Below, piece by piece: positions 7,210 to 17,203 of a stretch of 64,000 nucleotides of DNA; positions within the stretch are counted from its first letter, which is position 1, and the number at the start of each line of letters is the position of its first letter. The notes below the pieces were generated by a model. The model ran no database searches. It saw nothing but the letters and a program-made list of their open reading frames with translations, and was not told the origin of the DNA. A program made the position numbers and the translations under genes. Source of the stretch: Flavobacterium magnum (lineage in GTDB: Bacteria > Bacteroidota > Bacteroidia > Flavobacteriales > Flavobacteriaceae); contig NZ_CP028811.1 of the NCBI RefSeq assembly GCF_003055625.1, positions 3,038,001-3,102,000 of the forward strand, read 5' to 3'.

Positions 7210-9744
7210 ATGCCTGAAAACAAATTCAATACCAACGGACTGACTGACGCTGAAGTACTGATCTCGAGGCAGAAATATGGCCAAAACCTGCCCGCTTACA
7301 AAAAAAGCAACAGGTTCCTCGATACGCTGATCGGAATGGTGAAAGAGCCAATGATAGTCCTGCTGTTGGCTGCATCCATCATTTATTTTATCAGCGGAAA
7401 GAGTTCGGATGGTATATTCCTGGTTTCGGCCATTGTTTTGATTGCACTCATTTCATTGTTCCAAAACGCCAGGAGCCACAATGCGCTGGAACAATTGAAA
7501 GATATTATCAAACCCAAATGTACTGTCATCCGGAATGGAATGGCACTCGAAATTAAAACAGAGGAAATCGTCATTGGAGACAGCCTGATGGTAGAAGAAG
7601 GCACTTTTATTGCCGCCGATGGCACCATCACGCAATTGAATGATTTTTCTGTTAATGAGTCCATCCTGACCGGCGAATCGATTGCAGTAAGTAAAGACAA
7701 AGCTTCGGATGACAACAAGATTTATCAGGGCACCACTGCGGTTGGGGGCCTGGCCATTGCGACCGTTACTGCGATCGGCAGTCAAACGAAACTGGGAAAA
7801 ATCGGGAGAAGTCTTGAGGGGATTGCTGAAGAAAAAACACCACTGGAAGTCCAGATTGGAAATTTCGTAAAGAAAATGGCCGTGGCCGGCGCGTTGGTTT
7901 TCCTCGTCGTCTGGGCGATCAATTTCTTCCATTCCTATAATGTATACGACAGCCTGCTCAAAGCGCTGACGCTCGCCATGAGCATCCTTCCGGAAGAGAT
8001 TCCAGTGGCCTTTGCGACTTTTATGGCGATTGGCGCATGGCGGATGATGAAGGAAGGCATCGTAGTGAAACAGATGAAAACAGTCGAAACTTTAGGCAGT
8101 GCCACTGTGATCTGTGTCGATAAGACAGGTACCATAACAGAAAACAAAATGAGCCTGGATAAAATCTTTAGTTTACGATCCGGCAAGATCACCGACCTGA
8201 GCGCCTCATTATCCATCGATGAAAAATACCTGATTACAATGGCCATGTGGGCAAGCGAACCGATTCCGTTCGACCCGATGGAAATTGCGCTGCACCACGC
8301 CTATCAGACAACAGCTAAAAAAGACGAGCGCCCCGATTTCAAGTTGGTGCACGAATATCCGCTGTCAGGAAAACCGCCCATGATGACCCATATTTTTGAA
8401 GGACCATCAGGTGCGCGGATCATTGCAGCGAAAGGGGCTGCGGAATCTATCATGGTAAACGCCGCGCTTACTGAGGATGAAAAGCGCTCGGTGATGCAAG
8501 CCATCAAAGATTTTTCAGCCGACGGATATCGGATATTGGCGGTTGCAGAAAGTCATGCCAGTAGTCAAAACTATCCGAAAACACAACAGGAACTGCCTTT
8601 TGAATTCATTGGATTGCTGGCTTTCCATGATCCACCAAAAAAAAATATCGCGTTGGTGTTTCAACATTTTTACAAAGCAGGAATCGATGTGAAGATCATC
8701 ACGGGCGACAATGCGGAAACGACTGCGGCCATCGCGAAACAAATCGGGTTTGCAGGCTATGAAAAAAGCATTTCGGGAGAGGCACTGATGCAGCTTTCCG
8801 AACAAGAATTAAAAATCAGGGTTTCCGATACCAACCTGTTTACACGCATGTTCCCGGAAGCCAAACTAAAAATCATCAATGCGCTCAAAGCCAATAACGA
8901 GATTGTCGCCATGACCGGTGATGGTGTCAATGACGGGCCGGCGTTAAAATCAGCGCACATCGGTATAGCGATGGGTAAAAAAGGGACGGAAATTGCCAAA
9001 CAGGCCGCCTCCTTAATCCTGATCAATGACGACCTTTCAAAAATGGCAGACGCTATCGGGATGGGCAGAAAAATTTATACCAACCTTAAAAAAGCCATAC
9101 AGTTCATCATTTCAATCCACATCCCAATCATTCTGACAGTATTTATTCCGCTGGCATTGGGATGGCTTTATCCGAATATCTTTTCGCCCGTCCATATTAT
9201 CTTCCTTGAGCTCATTATGGGCCCAACCTGCTCTGTAGTATATGAGAACGAGCCGATGGAACAAAACACCATGTCACAAAAGCCAAGGCCGTTCACGACG
9301 ACATTTTTCAATTGGAAGGAGCTTTCAACCAGCATCATTCAAGGGTTGATGATCACCATCGGCACGTTATGCATCTATCAATTCTGTGTTCACCAGGGTT
9401 ACCATGAGACGATGACGAGAACGATGGTGTTCCTTACGCTGATCAGTGCCAATGTGTTCCTGACGTTCGAAAACCGTTCCTTTTACTACTCGGTTGCGAC
9501 GACCATAAAATACAAGAACAATCTCGTTTTACTGGTCACCGTTGTTACGATTGTGACTACCGCGCTGATGTTGTATGTTGAGCCGGCAGCCGATTTTTTT
9601 GCGCTGGAACCACTGAATTTCCGTCAGGCATCAATATCGGTCGGGATGGGCGGCATCTCGGTACTGTGGTATGAATTGGTCAAGGCGGGAAAACGAAACG
9701 CAGCACAGAAACATAACCAACGTACGAATGAACCGCCCGCGTAA
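7210..9744 (+). CDS. Cation-translocating P-type ATPase (P2 type)
   Basis: 844 residues. Carries an N-terminal cation-ATPase domain, 'LTGES' in the actuator, the membrane motif 'ILPEEIPVA', the phosphorylation motif DKTGT in 'ICVDKTGTITENKM', the hinge 'MTGDGVNDGPALKSAHIGIAMG' and a C-terminal group of transmembrane helices. The PEEIP motif and overall layout fit P2-type pumps (calcium or manganese-like) rather than heavy-metal P1B pumps: there is no CPC and no N-terminal metal-binding domain. Located in the inner membrane. The exact ion cannot be read from the sequence. Confidence 0.88.
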   Translation: MPENKFNTNGLTDAEVLISRQKYGQNLPAYKKSNRFLDTLIGMVKEPMIVLLLAASIIYFISGKSSDGIFLVSAIVLIALISLFQNARSHNALEQLKDIIKPKCTVIRNGMALEIKTEEIVIGDSLMVEEGTFIAADGTITQLNDFSVNESILTGESIAVSKDKASDDNKIYQGTTAVGGLAIATVTAIGSQTKLGKIGRSLEGIAEEKTPLEVQIGNFVKKMAVAGALVFLVVWAINFFHSYNVYDSLLKALTLAMSILPEEIPVAFATFMAIGAWRMMKEGIVVKQMKTVETLGSATVICVDKTGTITENKMSLDKIFSLRSGKITDLSASLSIDEKYLITMAMWASEPIPFDPMEIALHHAYQTTAKKDERPDFKLVHEYPLSGKPPMMTHIFEGPSGARIIAAKGAAESIMVNAALTEDEKRSVMQAIKDFSADGYRILAVAESHASSQNYPKTQQELPFEFIGLLAFHDPPKKNIALVFQHFYKAGIDVKIITGDNAETTAAIAKQIGFAGYEKSISGEALMQLSEQELKIRVSDTNLFTRMFPEAKLKIINALKANNEIVAMTGDGVNDGPALKSAHIGIAMGKKGTEIAKQAASLILINDDLSKMADAIGMGRKIYTNLKKAIQFIISIHIPIILTVFIPLALGWLYPNIFSPVHIIFLELIMGPTCSVVYENEPMEQNTMSQKPRPFTTTFFNWKELSTSIIQGLMITIGTLCIYQFCVHQGYHETMTRTMVFLTLISANVFLTFENRSFYYSVATTIKYKNNLVLLVTVVTIVTTALMLYVEPAADFFALEPLNFRQASISVGMGGISVLWYELVKAGKRNAAQKHNQRTNEPPA

Positions 9745-9867
9745 TCACACCGAATGCCCAAGCAAGCCACTGATTCCCTATCCTCTTCACCCTTTCTGTG
9801 ATGACGCAAAATAACAAAACCCGAAGCCGCATGCCGTCAATCCGGATTGATACACCAGCGGAGTTTC

Positions 9868-10467
9868 CTAATGCAGTCGGTTCGAAATCAGGCTGATGAA
9901 TTCCTTTCGCGTCTTATCCTTTTCAAATGCCCCATTAAAAGATGAGGTCGTCGTGACACTGTTCTGCTTCTGGATGCCGCGCATCTGCATGCACATGTGC
10001 TGGCACTCCATGACCACCGCAACACCTAACGGGTCCAATGCTGCCTGGATGCAATCCTTAATCTGGTCGGTCAGCCTTTCCTGCACCTGCAATCTTCGGG
10101 CAAACGCCTCGACTACCCTTGGAATCTTGCTCAGCCCGACAATCTTCCCGTTGGGGATATAGGCCACGTGCACTTTGCCGAAGAATGGCAGGAGGTGGTG
10201 TTCGCACATTGAATACACCTCAATATTCTTGACAACTACCATTTGTTTATGGTCTTCTGCGAAAAGCGCCGCCTTTAGGATTTCCAACGGATCGATTTCG
10301 TAGCCCTGCGTCAGGAATTGGTACGCTTTGCCGGCGCGTTCCGGCGTTTTTTCCAGTCCTTCCCTAGTCACATCTTCCCCTAAAATCGACAGTACACCCT
10401 TCAGATGGACGGCCAATTGCACCGTTTTCTCTTCGTCATACTGTTCGATTTTTCTGTAATTACTCAT
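9868..10467 (-). CDS. folE: GTP cyclohydrolase I
   Basis: 199 residues from [11 protein letters not shown]; upstream in-frame codons are not family-like. It has the type I motifs '[14 protein letters not shown]', the zinc site '[20 protein letters not shown]' and '[10 protein letters not shown]' (second Cys), and '[23 protein letters not shown]'. It converts GTP to dihydroneopterin triphosphate, the first step of tetrahydrofolate (and queuosine precursor) synthesis, in the cytosol. Monocistronic by position. Confidence 0.96.
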   Translation of the reverse strand: MSNYRKIEQYDEEKTVQLAVHLKGVLSILGEDVTREGLEKTPERAGKAYQFLTQGYEIDPLEILKAALFAEDHKQMVVVKNIEVYSMCEHHLLPFFGKVHVAYIPNGKIVGLSKIPRVVEAFARRLQVQERLTDQIKDCIQAALDPLGVAVVMECQHMCMQMRGIQKQNSVTTTSSFNGAFEKDKTRKEFISLISNRLH

Positions 10468-10851
10468 ATAAATAAATTTTTGTTGAAGGTAATACAATAA
10501 ACAGAAAACAATTGTTAATTTTTGAATTGTTGTAAAAGGTCACCGCCTGCAATTTAAGTATCGAATATTTTCATGAAATAAGCTTCGAAAGCACATGATT
10601 ATTACGGAGGTGTAGCAATGGCCTGACGTCCAGCTGTGTCGAAGTGTGGAGCAAAGGCTAATGTTTCCGTAACGAAGGTTCTCTTTTTTTCGCTTTACTC
10701 TAGTTAATACACTACAATTGTCCGGCCGTCATGCCTTCAGTAGCTGACGGATGCAATATTTTTTTGATAAACCCGTCTCAAATCATGATTTGAAGCGATT
10801 GCCACTGACTGATACCTGACATTTGTCTCATATAACATTAAAATTCAAATC
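10468..10851. other. Intergenic region with a 16-bp perfect palindrome
   Basis: No coding sequence is supported between the divergent folE and DUF2807 genes. The only clear element is the perfect palindrome TCAAATCATGATTTGA at 10778-10793, 58 bp before the next start codon, a plausible dimeric regulator site. Confidence 0.5.
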
Positions 10852-11526
10852 ATGAAAACCACAATCCTTCCCTTTCTGCTGCTGCTTTGCACTTCCAGCA
10901 TCTTTTCCCAAATCAATGGTTCGGGCAACACTGTTTCCAAATCGTACGACTTTACCGATTTTGACAAGGTCAGCTTAAACGACTTAGATGGCGAGGTCAC
11001 TATCGACATCGGCAAAACCTGGTCGGTTACGGCCACAATTGATGACAATCTTTCAGACTTGCTGCAGGTCAGGCTCGATGCCCGGGAGCATTTGCTGGAC
11101 CTCTCCCTTAAAGGGAATAAGGACAACAGGCTGTATATCGAAAATACACACATCAGGATTGCGATTACCATGCCGGAAGCCTCCGTCATCAGGCACGATG
11201 GCAACAGCCATGTTACCCTATCACATGTCAACGGAAAATATTTACGGATCGAAAACGTCTCCAATGGCCATTTGACCGCGTCGGGCAAGGTCGACCAGCT
11301 TGATATCGTGCATGCCGGCAACGGTAACATCGATGCACGCCAGCTCAACTGCGGGCAGGCTGGGATACAAAGTGATGGAAACGGCCAGGTCATCGTTTGT
11401 GCCGAGGGTAAGCTAGCTGCCACAGGGTCAGGTAACGGTGATATCCTGAATACGGGCAAAGCCGCTTTTTCAGGCTCGTCGCGCCACCAGGGGAACGGCA
11501 AGCTTATCGTCAAGCCCAAATCCTAG
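10852..11526 (+). CDS. Head-GIN / DUF2807 family secreted protein
   Basis: 224 residues with a Sec signal peptide (MKTTILPFLLLLCTSSIFSQ). 'SKSYDFTDFDKVSLNDLDGEV' and repeating 'GNGNID', 'GNGQV', 'GSGNGDI' and 'GNGKLIV' turns are typical of the DUF2807 right-handed beta-helix family, common in Bacteroidota and often described as putative auto-transporter adhesin heads. Function unproven. The gene is followed by a strong terminator. Confidence 0.85.
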   Translation: MKTTILPFLLLLCTSSIFSQINGSGNTVSKSYDFTDFDKVSLNDLDGEVTIDIGKTWSVTATIDDNLSDLLQVRLDAREHLLDLSLKGNKDNRLYIENTHIRIAITMPEASVIRHDGNSHVTLSHVNGKYLRIENVSNGHLTASGKVDQLDIVHAGNGNIDARQLNCGQAGIQSDGNGQVIVCAEGKLAATGSGNGDILNTGKAAFSGSSRHQGNGKLIVKPKS

Positions 11527-11566
11527 ATGGCGCGAAATGCCCTGATTATGTCAATACACCACATAC

Positions 11567-11607
11567 AAAAACCGGAACCGATAGCCTGTATCGATTCCGG
11601 TTTTTTC
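11567..11607. terminator. Bidirectional terminator between convergent genes
   Basis: Long stem: AAAACCGGAA(c)CGATA against TATCGATTCCGGTTTT, flanked by A-run and T-run. Confidence 0.88.
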
Positions 11608-11649
11608 TGTTATCCGCTATTGCAATATCGTCGGTTGACAGCCATAAGC

Positions 11650-12819
11650 CTAACTCCACGGGTCAAGCACTACTTTTACGCAACCGTCGACCCGTTTTTT
11701 GAAAATGTCATAGGCATGGGCAATGTCAGAAAGCGGCAGTCGGTGCGTGATGATGTCATCAAGCTGCACCTTGCCCTGCACAACATACTCCAGCAGTTTG
11801 TCGATGTGCTTGTGCGCCGGTGCCTGTCCGCCTCGCAATGTAATTCCTTTGTCAAAGAACTGGCCCAGCGGGAAGTTATCATAATTCACGCCATAGACGC
11901 CCAATACCGATACGATCCCGCTACGGCGTACGGCGCTCATACAGGCTTCCAGCACCTTGGTTGAGCCTTTTTCGAAATTGATCGTGGCCTTTACCCGGTC
12001 GATCAACCCGCGATCCGGCTCAAAGCCTACGGCGTCGATGCAGACATCAGCCCCGCGACCCTGGGTGAGCGCGCGGATCTGCTCCACGACCTCCTTCGGA
12101 CCGTCCTCCCACAAAATGGTCGTGCAGCCGGTGCTTGCCGCGGCCTTGTCCAATCGGTACTGCACGGTATCTACAACGATCACCTGTGCCGCGCCACGCA
12201 ATACGGCACTTTTTGCCGCCATGATTCCCACTGGCCCGGAACCAAAAATGGCTACAGTTTCCCCTCCTTTTACCTCACCCCAGTCGACACCTGTGTATCC
12301 TGTAGGAAATATGTCGGTGAGGAATAGTACTTGTTCGTCGGTCAGATTCTCTGGCACCACGCGCGGTCCGAAATTCGCATACGGAACGCGCACATACTGT
12401 GCCTGTCCGCCGTCGTAACCGCCGTAAAGGTCAGTGTATCCAAACAACGCACCACCTTTCTCTGTGAGGATGCCGCCTTCAGGCCCATAGTGCTCCGGGT
12501 TGCTGTGTTCGCAGTTGCCGGGCACGTCGTGGTTGCAGAAAAAGCAGTTTCCGCAAGCTATCGGAAATGGCACCACTACACGGTCGCCGGGCTTCAGGTG
12601 CTTTACGTCAGGGCCGACTTCCTCGATTATGCCCATGAATTCGTGACCAAGCACCATAGGACGCGGCTGCGGGAATCCCCCTGAATAAATGTGAAGGTCA
12701 GAGCCGCAAATGGCTGTGGACGTCACCTTCAGGATAATGTCATCCCTTTGTTTCAATTTCGGATCTTCGACGGTGTCATATTGTATCGACCCCGGTCCAT
12801 GGATTACGGCTGCTTTCAT
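11650..12819 (-). CDS. Zinc-dependent alcohol / formaldehyde-type dehydrogenase
   Basis: 389 residues from MKAAVIHGPGS; 36 upstream residues in the open frame are not family-like. Catalytic zinc ligands in 'AICGSDLH' and 'VLGHEFMG', four structural-zinc cysteines in 'CGNCFFCNHDVPGNC', and a Rossmann motif 'IFGSGPVGIMAAKSA'. The long loop and overall layout resemble the glutathione-independent formaldehyde dehydrogenase-like branch of medium-chain dehydrogenases. NAD(P)-linked oxidation of an alcohol or aldehyde hydrate is expected; the substrate is not known. Confidence 0.88.
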   Translation of the reverse strand: MKAAVIHGPGSIQYDTVEDPKLKQRDDIILKVTSTAICGSDLHIYSGGFPQPRPMVLGHEFMGIIEEVGPDVKHLKPGDRVVVPFPIACGNCFFCNHDVPGNCEHSNPEHYGPEGGILTEKGGALFGYTDLYGGYDGGQAQYVRVPYANFGPRVVPENLTDEQVLFLTDIFPTGYTGVDWGEVKGGETVAIFGSGPVGIMAAKSAVLRGAAQVIVVDTVQYRLDKAAASTGCTTILWEDGPKEVVEQIRALTQGRGADVCIDAVGFEPDRGLIDRVKATINFEKGSTKVLEACMSAVRRSGIVSVLGVYGVNYDNFPLGQFFDKGITLRGGQAPAHKHIDKLLEYVVQGKVQLDDIITHRLPLSDIAHAYDIFKKRVDGCVKVVLDPWS

Positions 12820-13139
12820 AATAATTGATTTAAATAATTGGCGCCAAGTTCCGAATACGCGGCGGCGGAAGGTTACACCATTGCCAAAAAAAATTGCAAT
12901 ATCTGCCGCGACATCCCATATTCCCATAACTTCCTAAAACTATAAAAGATGCACGTTATACTGTAAAACCAATCGCACATTGATGTTGAAATTTGCAGTA
13001 AACATCAGCACATGAGAACTAAATTGTATCAAAAGGTTTTGCCCACCGCTTGGCAATGCGTGACATACTTGACACAGATTGTTCGGGCCTACTACGTTTA
13101 ATGACATCGGAACACACTAATTTTACAAGCGCATGAGTT
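12820..13139. other. Intergenic region, no gene seen
   Basis: Divergent promoter region between the dehydrogenase and the response regulator. I see no convincing consensus promoter, RNA or small gene. Confidence 0.5.
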
Positions 13140-13520
13140 ATGAAATACAATAAAATTTTAGTCATCGACAACGATTGGGATGATATTGATATATTTCGAA
13201 AGGCGGTATTGGCGGTGTCTCCGGCGATACGATGTACATTTAAGTCAGACGCACAGCTCGCGCTAGACTATCTAAGGGAAAAGCGTCTTGTGCCTAAAGC
13301 CATTTTCCTCGATATCGAAATGGAAAAGCTCAACGGCCACGAATTCCTCAAACTCGTAAAAGAAGACGAGACCATTAGCCACATCCCGGTTTTTATCCTT
13401 TCAAACCATTCGGCTGACACAATCAAATCGCAGACAATTGCTGCCGGTGCCGCTGGTTTTATTACCAAGCCGTCTACCTTTCCCGAGCTCGTATCAATCC
13501 TGCGTGACGTATTGCTGTGA
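13140..13520 (+). CDS. Single-domain response regulator
   Basis: 126 residues forming only a receiver domain: acidic pocket 'VIDNDWDD' (10-15), phospho-acceptor D58 in 'AIFLDIEM', the switch Ser in 'FILSNHS' and Lys in 'FITKPS'. There is no output domain, so it probably relays signal to a partner kinase or protein. This receiver type is common in Bacteroidota. No kinase gene is adjacent. Confidence 0.9.
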   Translation: MKYNKILVIDNDWDDIDIFRKAVLAVSPAIRCTFKSDAQLALDYLREKRLVPKAIFLDIEMEKLNGHEFLKLVKEDETISHIPVFILSNHSADTIKSQTIAAGAAGFITKPSTFPELVSILRDVLL

Positions 13521-13681
13521 TATACCTGTCGGCTACCCAACACCTTTCTTCCCTATCGGAATGAAACAAGGTTTTTTCTGCAACACGCTCTGGTTAACCA
13601 CAAATTTCCGTTGTAATTTAACAATTGTCAAATCACGAATGCCGGCGGATGTCAGTAATTTTAAGCACTAACAAAATTGCT

Positions 13682-13969
13682 ATGGCATTACTCCTTAAAG
13701 AATTTTCGCCGGCGGAACTCGACCGTATTATTGAAATGGCCTGGGAAGACCGCACGCCTTTTGAGGCAATCCGGCACCAATTCGGACTCACTGAAGAATC
13801 GGTAAAAGCGACAATGAAAGCGCAACTGAAGTTCAGCAGCTACAAACGCTGGAGACAACGCGTCGAACATTGCAGGACCAAACACCTCAAGAAGCGTGAT
13901 GACAGCATCACCCGATTCAGGTGCAGCCGGCAGCGCGCGATTTCAGGCAACAGGATTTCTAAACGGTAA
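13682..13969 (+). CDS. TIGR03643 / DUF2805 family protein
   Basis: 95 residues starting MALLLKEFSPAELDRIIEMAWEDRTPFEAI, the recognisable N-terminus of this small family, whose members typically sit next to DUF2256 and photolyase genes. The segment 'FGLTEESVKATMKAQL' looks like a helix-turn-helix. Function unknown. It ends in TAA and the next small gene resumes in the same frame four bases later. Confidence 0.85.
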   Translation: MALLLKEFSPAELDRIIEMAWEDRTPFEAIRHQFGLTEESVKATMKAQLKFSSYKRWRQRVEHCRTKHLKKRDDSITRFRCSRQRAISGNRISKR

Positions 13970-13972
13970 ATC

Positions 13973-14128
13973 GTGCGGTCCGTTAAAAAACAACACCTCC
14001 CTCAGAAAATATGCGCGGCATGCGGGCGGCCGTTTACATGGCGAAAAAAATGGGAAAAGGACTGGGAACAGGTGAAATATTGCAGCGAACGTTGTAAAAG
14101 AAACAAAAATGGCACAGCAAACCCTTAG
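13973..14128 (+). CDS. DUF2256 family small zinc-ribbon protein
   Basis: 51 residues from a GTG start. Reads '[20 protein letters not shown]' then '[14 protein letters not shown]': two Cys pairs (CxxC and CxxxC) for one metal and the WRKKWE motif of DUF2256. It lies in the same frame as DUF2805, separated only by TAA and one ATC codon, and overlaps the photolyase start by 20 bp, so the three genes are one operon. The conserved linkage suggests a role with the photolyase, not yet defined in what I know. Confidence 0.85.
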   Translation: MRSVKKQHLPQKICAACGRPFTWRKKWEKDWEQVKYCSERCKRNKNGTANP

Positions 14129-15647
14129 GCTCATCCTGGGCGACCAGTTGCATCACGCCCATTCGTGGTTTGCACAGGTGAATCCGTCGGTGCATTATGT
14201 CATGATGGAAACCCGCAGCGAAACCGATTATACCGTACATCACATCCAGAAAATAGCCGCGTTCTTTACTGCGATGCGACGTTTTGCTGACGAACTGCGT
14301 TCGAACGGCCACGACGTGATTTACTTCAAGCTTAATGACAAAAACAACCGGCAGGCTTTCGCCACAAATCTCGCAGAAATCATCAGCCGCTACGGCATCA
14401 CGCATTTTGAGTATCAGCATCCGGACGAATACCGATTACGCCGGCTTTTGGAAGCATTCACCGAAACCCTGACGATCACCACTGCTGTTTATGACAGTGA
14501 ACACTTTTTGTGTACGCCAGAAGCATTCAGTGATTTTGCGAAAGGAAGCAAAAGCCTGCTGATGGAGAATTTTTACCGGGAGATGCGCCGGAAGCACCAC
14601 ATCCTGATGCGTAATAGCCTGCCAGAAGGTGGACAATGGAATTTTGACAGCGAAAACAGGAAGAAACTGCCCAAGGGCCACCGCCCTCCCGCCCCACTGC
14701 TCTTTGATACAGATGTCTCTGAAGTGCTGACGGATCTTGCACAGCATCCCATTACCACGATGGGATCAATCGACGGAAAACATTTCATCTGGCCGACCAC
14801 GCGGGCCGAATCGCTGCAATTGCTTGCGTTTTTTACACGGCACTGCCTGCCGCTGTTCGGTACCTTCCAGGACGCGATGGCACCGGCAGAATGGTCGCTG
14901 TACCACTCGCGGCTGTCGTTTTCAATGAACACCAAAATGCTTTCCCCGGCAGAGGTCATCAGCACGGCCGTATCAGAATGGGAAGCGCGCCCTGAAGACA
15001 TCGGGCTGAACCAGCTCGAAGGATTTGTTCGTCAGATTGTGGGTTGGCGCGAATACATGCGCGGCATTTACTGGCTAAAAATGCCGGAATTTGCGACGCT
15101 CAACTTTTTCAACCATAAGACCGATCTGCCTGCATTCTACTGGACCGGCCGTACAAAAATGCACTGTGTGAGGGATGCGGTGCAGCAGTCGCTTACGCAG
15201 GCTTATGCGCACCACATACAGCGGTTAATGATCACCGGTAACTTTGCGCTGCTGGCGGGCATCGACCCGGATCAGGTTGACGATTGGTACCTCGGCATTT
15301 ACATCGACGCCATAGAGTGGGTTGAAATCACCAATACCCGCGGCATGAGCCAGTTTGCAGATGGCGGACTAATTGGCACCAAGCCTTATGTAAGCTCCGC
15401 GGCATATATTGATCGCATGAGCCACTATTGCGGAACCTGTTTCTACGACAAGTCCAAAAAAACCGGACCCCGCGCCTGCCCTTTCAATAGCCTGTATTGG
15501 AATTTCTACGACAGGCACCGGGAGAAACTTTCGAAAAATCCGAGGATCGGTATGGTATACAGCCTTTGGGACAAGATGACGCCGAACGACAAATCCGCGA
15601 TCCTTGAGCAGGCAGCTCATTATCTGGAACACCTCGACGCGCTGTAA
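14109..15647 (+). CDS. Iron-sulfur cryptochrome/(6-4) photolyase (FeS-BCP / PhrB type)
   Basis: 512 residues, the family's usual length. N-terminal '[16 protein letters not shown]' is the DPRP domain start. The C-terminal FAD domain has '[14 protein letters not shown]', '[15 protein letters not shown]' and '[12 protein letters not shown]'. Four cysteines for a 4Fe-4S cluster are present: 'MHCVRDAV', 'HYCGTCFYD' (two) and '[12 protein letters not shown]'. The family repairs (6-4) photoproducts using light, with FAD and often a lumazine antenna. Third gene of the DUF2805-DUF2256 operon. Confidence 0.92.
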   Translation: MAQQTLRLILGDQLHHAHSWFAQVNPSVHYVMMETRSETDYTVHHIQKIAAFFTAMRRFADELRSNGHDVIYFKLNDKNNRQAFATNLAEIISRYGITHFEYQHPDEYRLRRLLEAFTETLTITTAVYDSEHFLCTPEAFSDFAKGSKSLLMENFYREMRRKHHILMRNSLPEGGQWNFDSENRKKLPKGHRPPAPLLFDTDVSEVLTDLAQHPITTMGSIDGKHFIWPTTRAESLQLLAFFTRHCLPLFGTFQDAMAPAEWSLYHSRLSFSMNTKMLSPAEVISTAVSEWEARPEDIGLNQLEGFVRQIVGWREYMRGIYWLKMPEFATLNFFNHKTDLPAFYWTGRTKMHCVRDAVQQSLTQAYAHHIQRLMITGNFALLAGIDPDQVDDWYLGIYIDAIEWVEITNTRGMSQFADGGLIGTKPYVSSAAYIDRMSHYCGTCFYDKSKKTGPRACPFNSLYWNFYDRHREKLSKNPRIGMVYSLWDKMTPNDKSAILEQAAHYLEHLDAL

Positions 15648-15651
15648 AAGG

Positions 15652-15822
15652 CTAGTCAGCGGGATGAAGCTGTGACTCCATAAACTTTCCGGTCAGCGTG
15701 TTTCCCAGATCATCTTCCCATTTCGTGATGACGTTCTCAATGAGATCAGGCTCAAAGCCGATGATTTCCATTACCTGCGTGCCAAATTCCTGTTGTACTT
15801 TCTGTCCGATACGTAAATTCAT
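15652..15822 (-). CDS. Small conserved hypothetical protein
   Basis: 56 residues from MNLRIGQKVQQEFG; an alternative in-frame start lies eight codons upstream. Soluble and acidic. 'GFEPDLIENVITKWEDDLGNTLTGKFME' shows no motif I recognise. It converges on the photolyase gene, with 4 bp between the stop codons. Coding status is plausible from the regular amino acid use, but no function is proposed. Confidence 0.5.
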   Translation of the reverse strand: MNLRIGQKVQQEFGTQVMEIIGFEPDLIENVITKWEDDLGNTLTGKFMESQLHPAD

Positions 15823-16047
15823 GTGTCCTATTTTTCTTGTGCACAATTTGGCAAAAAAAGTCCTTCCCGATTTACATTTTCAGTGCTTGTTTTTACAGAA
15901 TTCTTATCGCCAAAATCTTGTAAATACAGTGGGAAAATTCATAATTGGAATTGTTCCCTGACGCCCGAAATTTAGGATTAGTGAAAGTTTCCCAATGAAG
16001 CCTTGACCAAACGTTTTGAAGAACCACCCACAATGTAAAAAACCGAG

Positions 16048-17124
16048 ATGACAACAATGAACGATATTGCCCGACGTTTCCCCGAAAACCCGCTGCTGAT
16101 GCCTAAAGACCTCCGGCCCTGCAGCGCTGACATGCAGATTATCAGCCTGCTGAACCCCGGCGTATTTACTTTCGAAGGCAAAATCTGGCTGCTCGTGCGG
16201 GTTGCTGAAAGCATCGCCCAAAAGGAGGGCGTCATTTTTTTTCCTGTCGTCAACGCGCTCGGGAAGGTCGAAATCATCGAGATCCCGCTCAACGACCCGG
16301 ACCTCGTTGCCGATGACCCGCGCGTCATCAACTACAAAGGGCTGGATTACCTTACGACGCTCTCACACCTGCGAATCATGTGCAGCGATGACGGCGTCCA
16401 TTTTTACGAACCTGAGGACTGCAATTCAATTATGGGCATTGGGGTACACGAGCAATATGGCATCGAGGATTGCAGGGTGAGCCGCGTTGGCGACACCTTT
16501 TACCTTACCTACACGGCGGTTTCTGACAAGGGCGTCGGCGTGGGTTTGCGAACAACGAAGGACTGGAAGGCGTTTGAACCGAAAGGGATGATTTTTCCCC
16601 CACACAATAAGGACTGCGCCATTTTTGAGGAACTCATCGACGGAAGGTTCTACGCACTGCACCGCCCGACGAGTCCGCAGATTGGCGGGAACTACATTTG
16701 GATATCTGACTCTCCCGACGGCATTCATTGGGGAAACCACCAGTGCATCCTGAAGACACGTCCCGGAATGTGGGACAGCGCCAGAATAGGTGCAGGTGCC
16801 GCGCCGATAAAGACCGACAAAGGCTGGCTCGAAATTTACCACGGCGCAAACCCGGAACACCAATACTGCCTGGGCGCATTCCTGATGGACCTGCAGGAAC
16901 CTGCAAAAGTCATTGCGCGCACCGTCGATCCGATTATGGTACCCACAGAAAACTATGAACTCAGCGGTTTCTTCGGCTATGTGGTATTTACCAACGGACA
17001 CATCGTTGAAGGGGACAAACTCACGATTTACTATGGGGCAGCCGACGAATTTGTATGCGGCGCGCATTTCTCTATTAAAGAAATCCTGTTGCTGCTGCAA
17101 TACGGAGAGCCTTCCGGGATTTGA
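16048..17124 (+). CDS. GH130 family glycosidase / mannosyl phosphorylase
   Basis: 358 residues, five-bladed propeller length. 'ARRFPENPLLMPKDLRP', 'NPGVFTFEGKIWLLVRVAES', 'GIEDCRVSRVGDTFYLTYTA' (catalytic-site Asp region), 'KDCAIFEELIDGRFYALHRP', 'WDSARIGAGAAPIKTDKGWLEIYHG' and 'LSGFFGYVVFTNG' are all family landmarks. GH130 enzymes phosphorolyse or hydrolyse beta-mannosides; the exact linkage is unknown. No signal peptide is seen, so it is probably cytosolic and acts on short oligosaccharides. No polysaccharide-utilisation genes are nearby. Confidence 0.92.
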   Translation: MTTMNDIARRFPENPLLMPKDLRPCSADMQIISLLNPGVFTFEGKIWLLVRVAESIAQKEGVIFFPVVNALGKVEIIEIPLNDPDLVADDPRVINYKGLDYLTTLSHLRIMCSDDGVHFYEPEDCNSIMGIGVHEQYGIEDCRVSRVGDTFYLTYTAVSDKGVGVGLRTTKDWKAFEPKGMIFPPHNKDCAIFEELIDGRFYALHRPTSPQIGGNYIWISDSPDGIHWGNHQCILKTRPGMWDSARIGAGAAPIKTDKGWLEIYHGANPEHQYCLGAFLMDLQEPAKVIARTVDPIMVPTENYELSGFFGYVVFTNGHIVEGDKLTIYYGAADEFVCGAHFSIKEILLLLQYGEPSGI

Positions 17125-17203
17125 GAAATGACACATTCGCTCCGCTTTCACCTGCAGACGCGGCAACAGCCATTTTGAGAGCATATGGCCGAAGAAATCC
17201 TGC

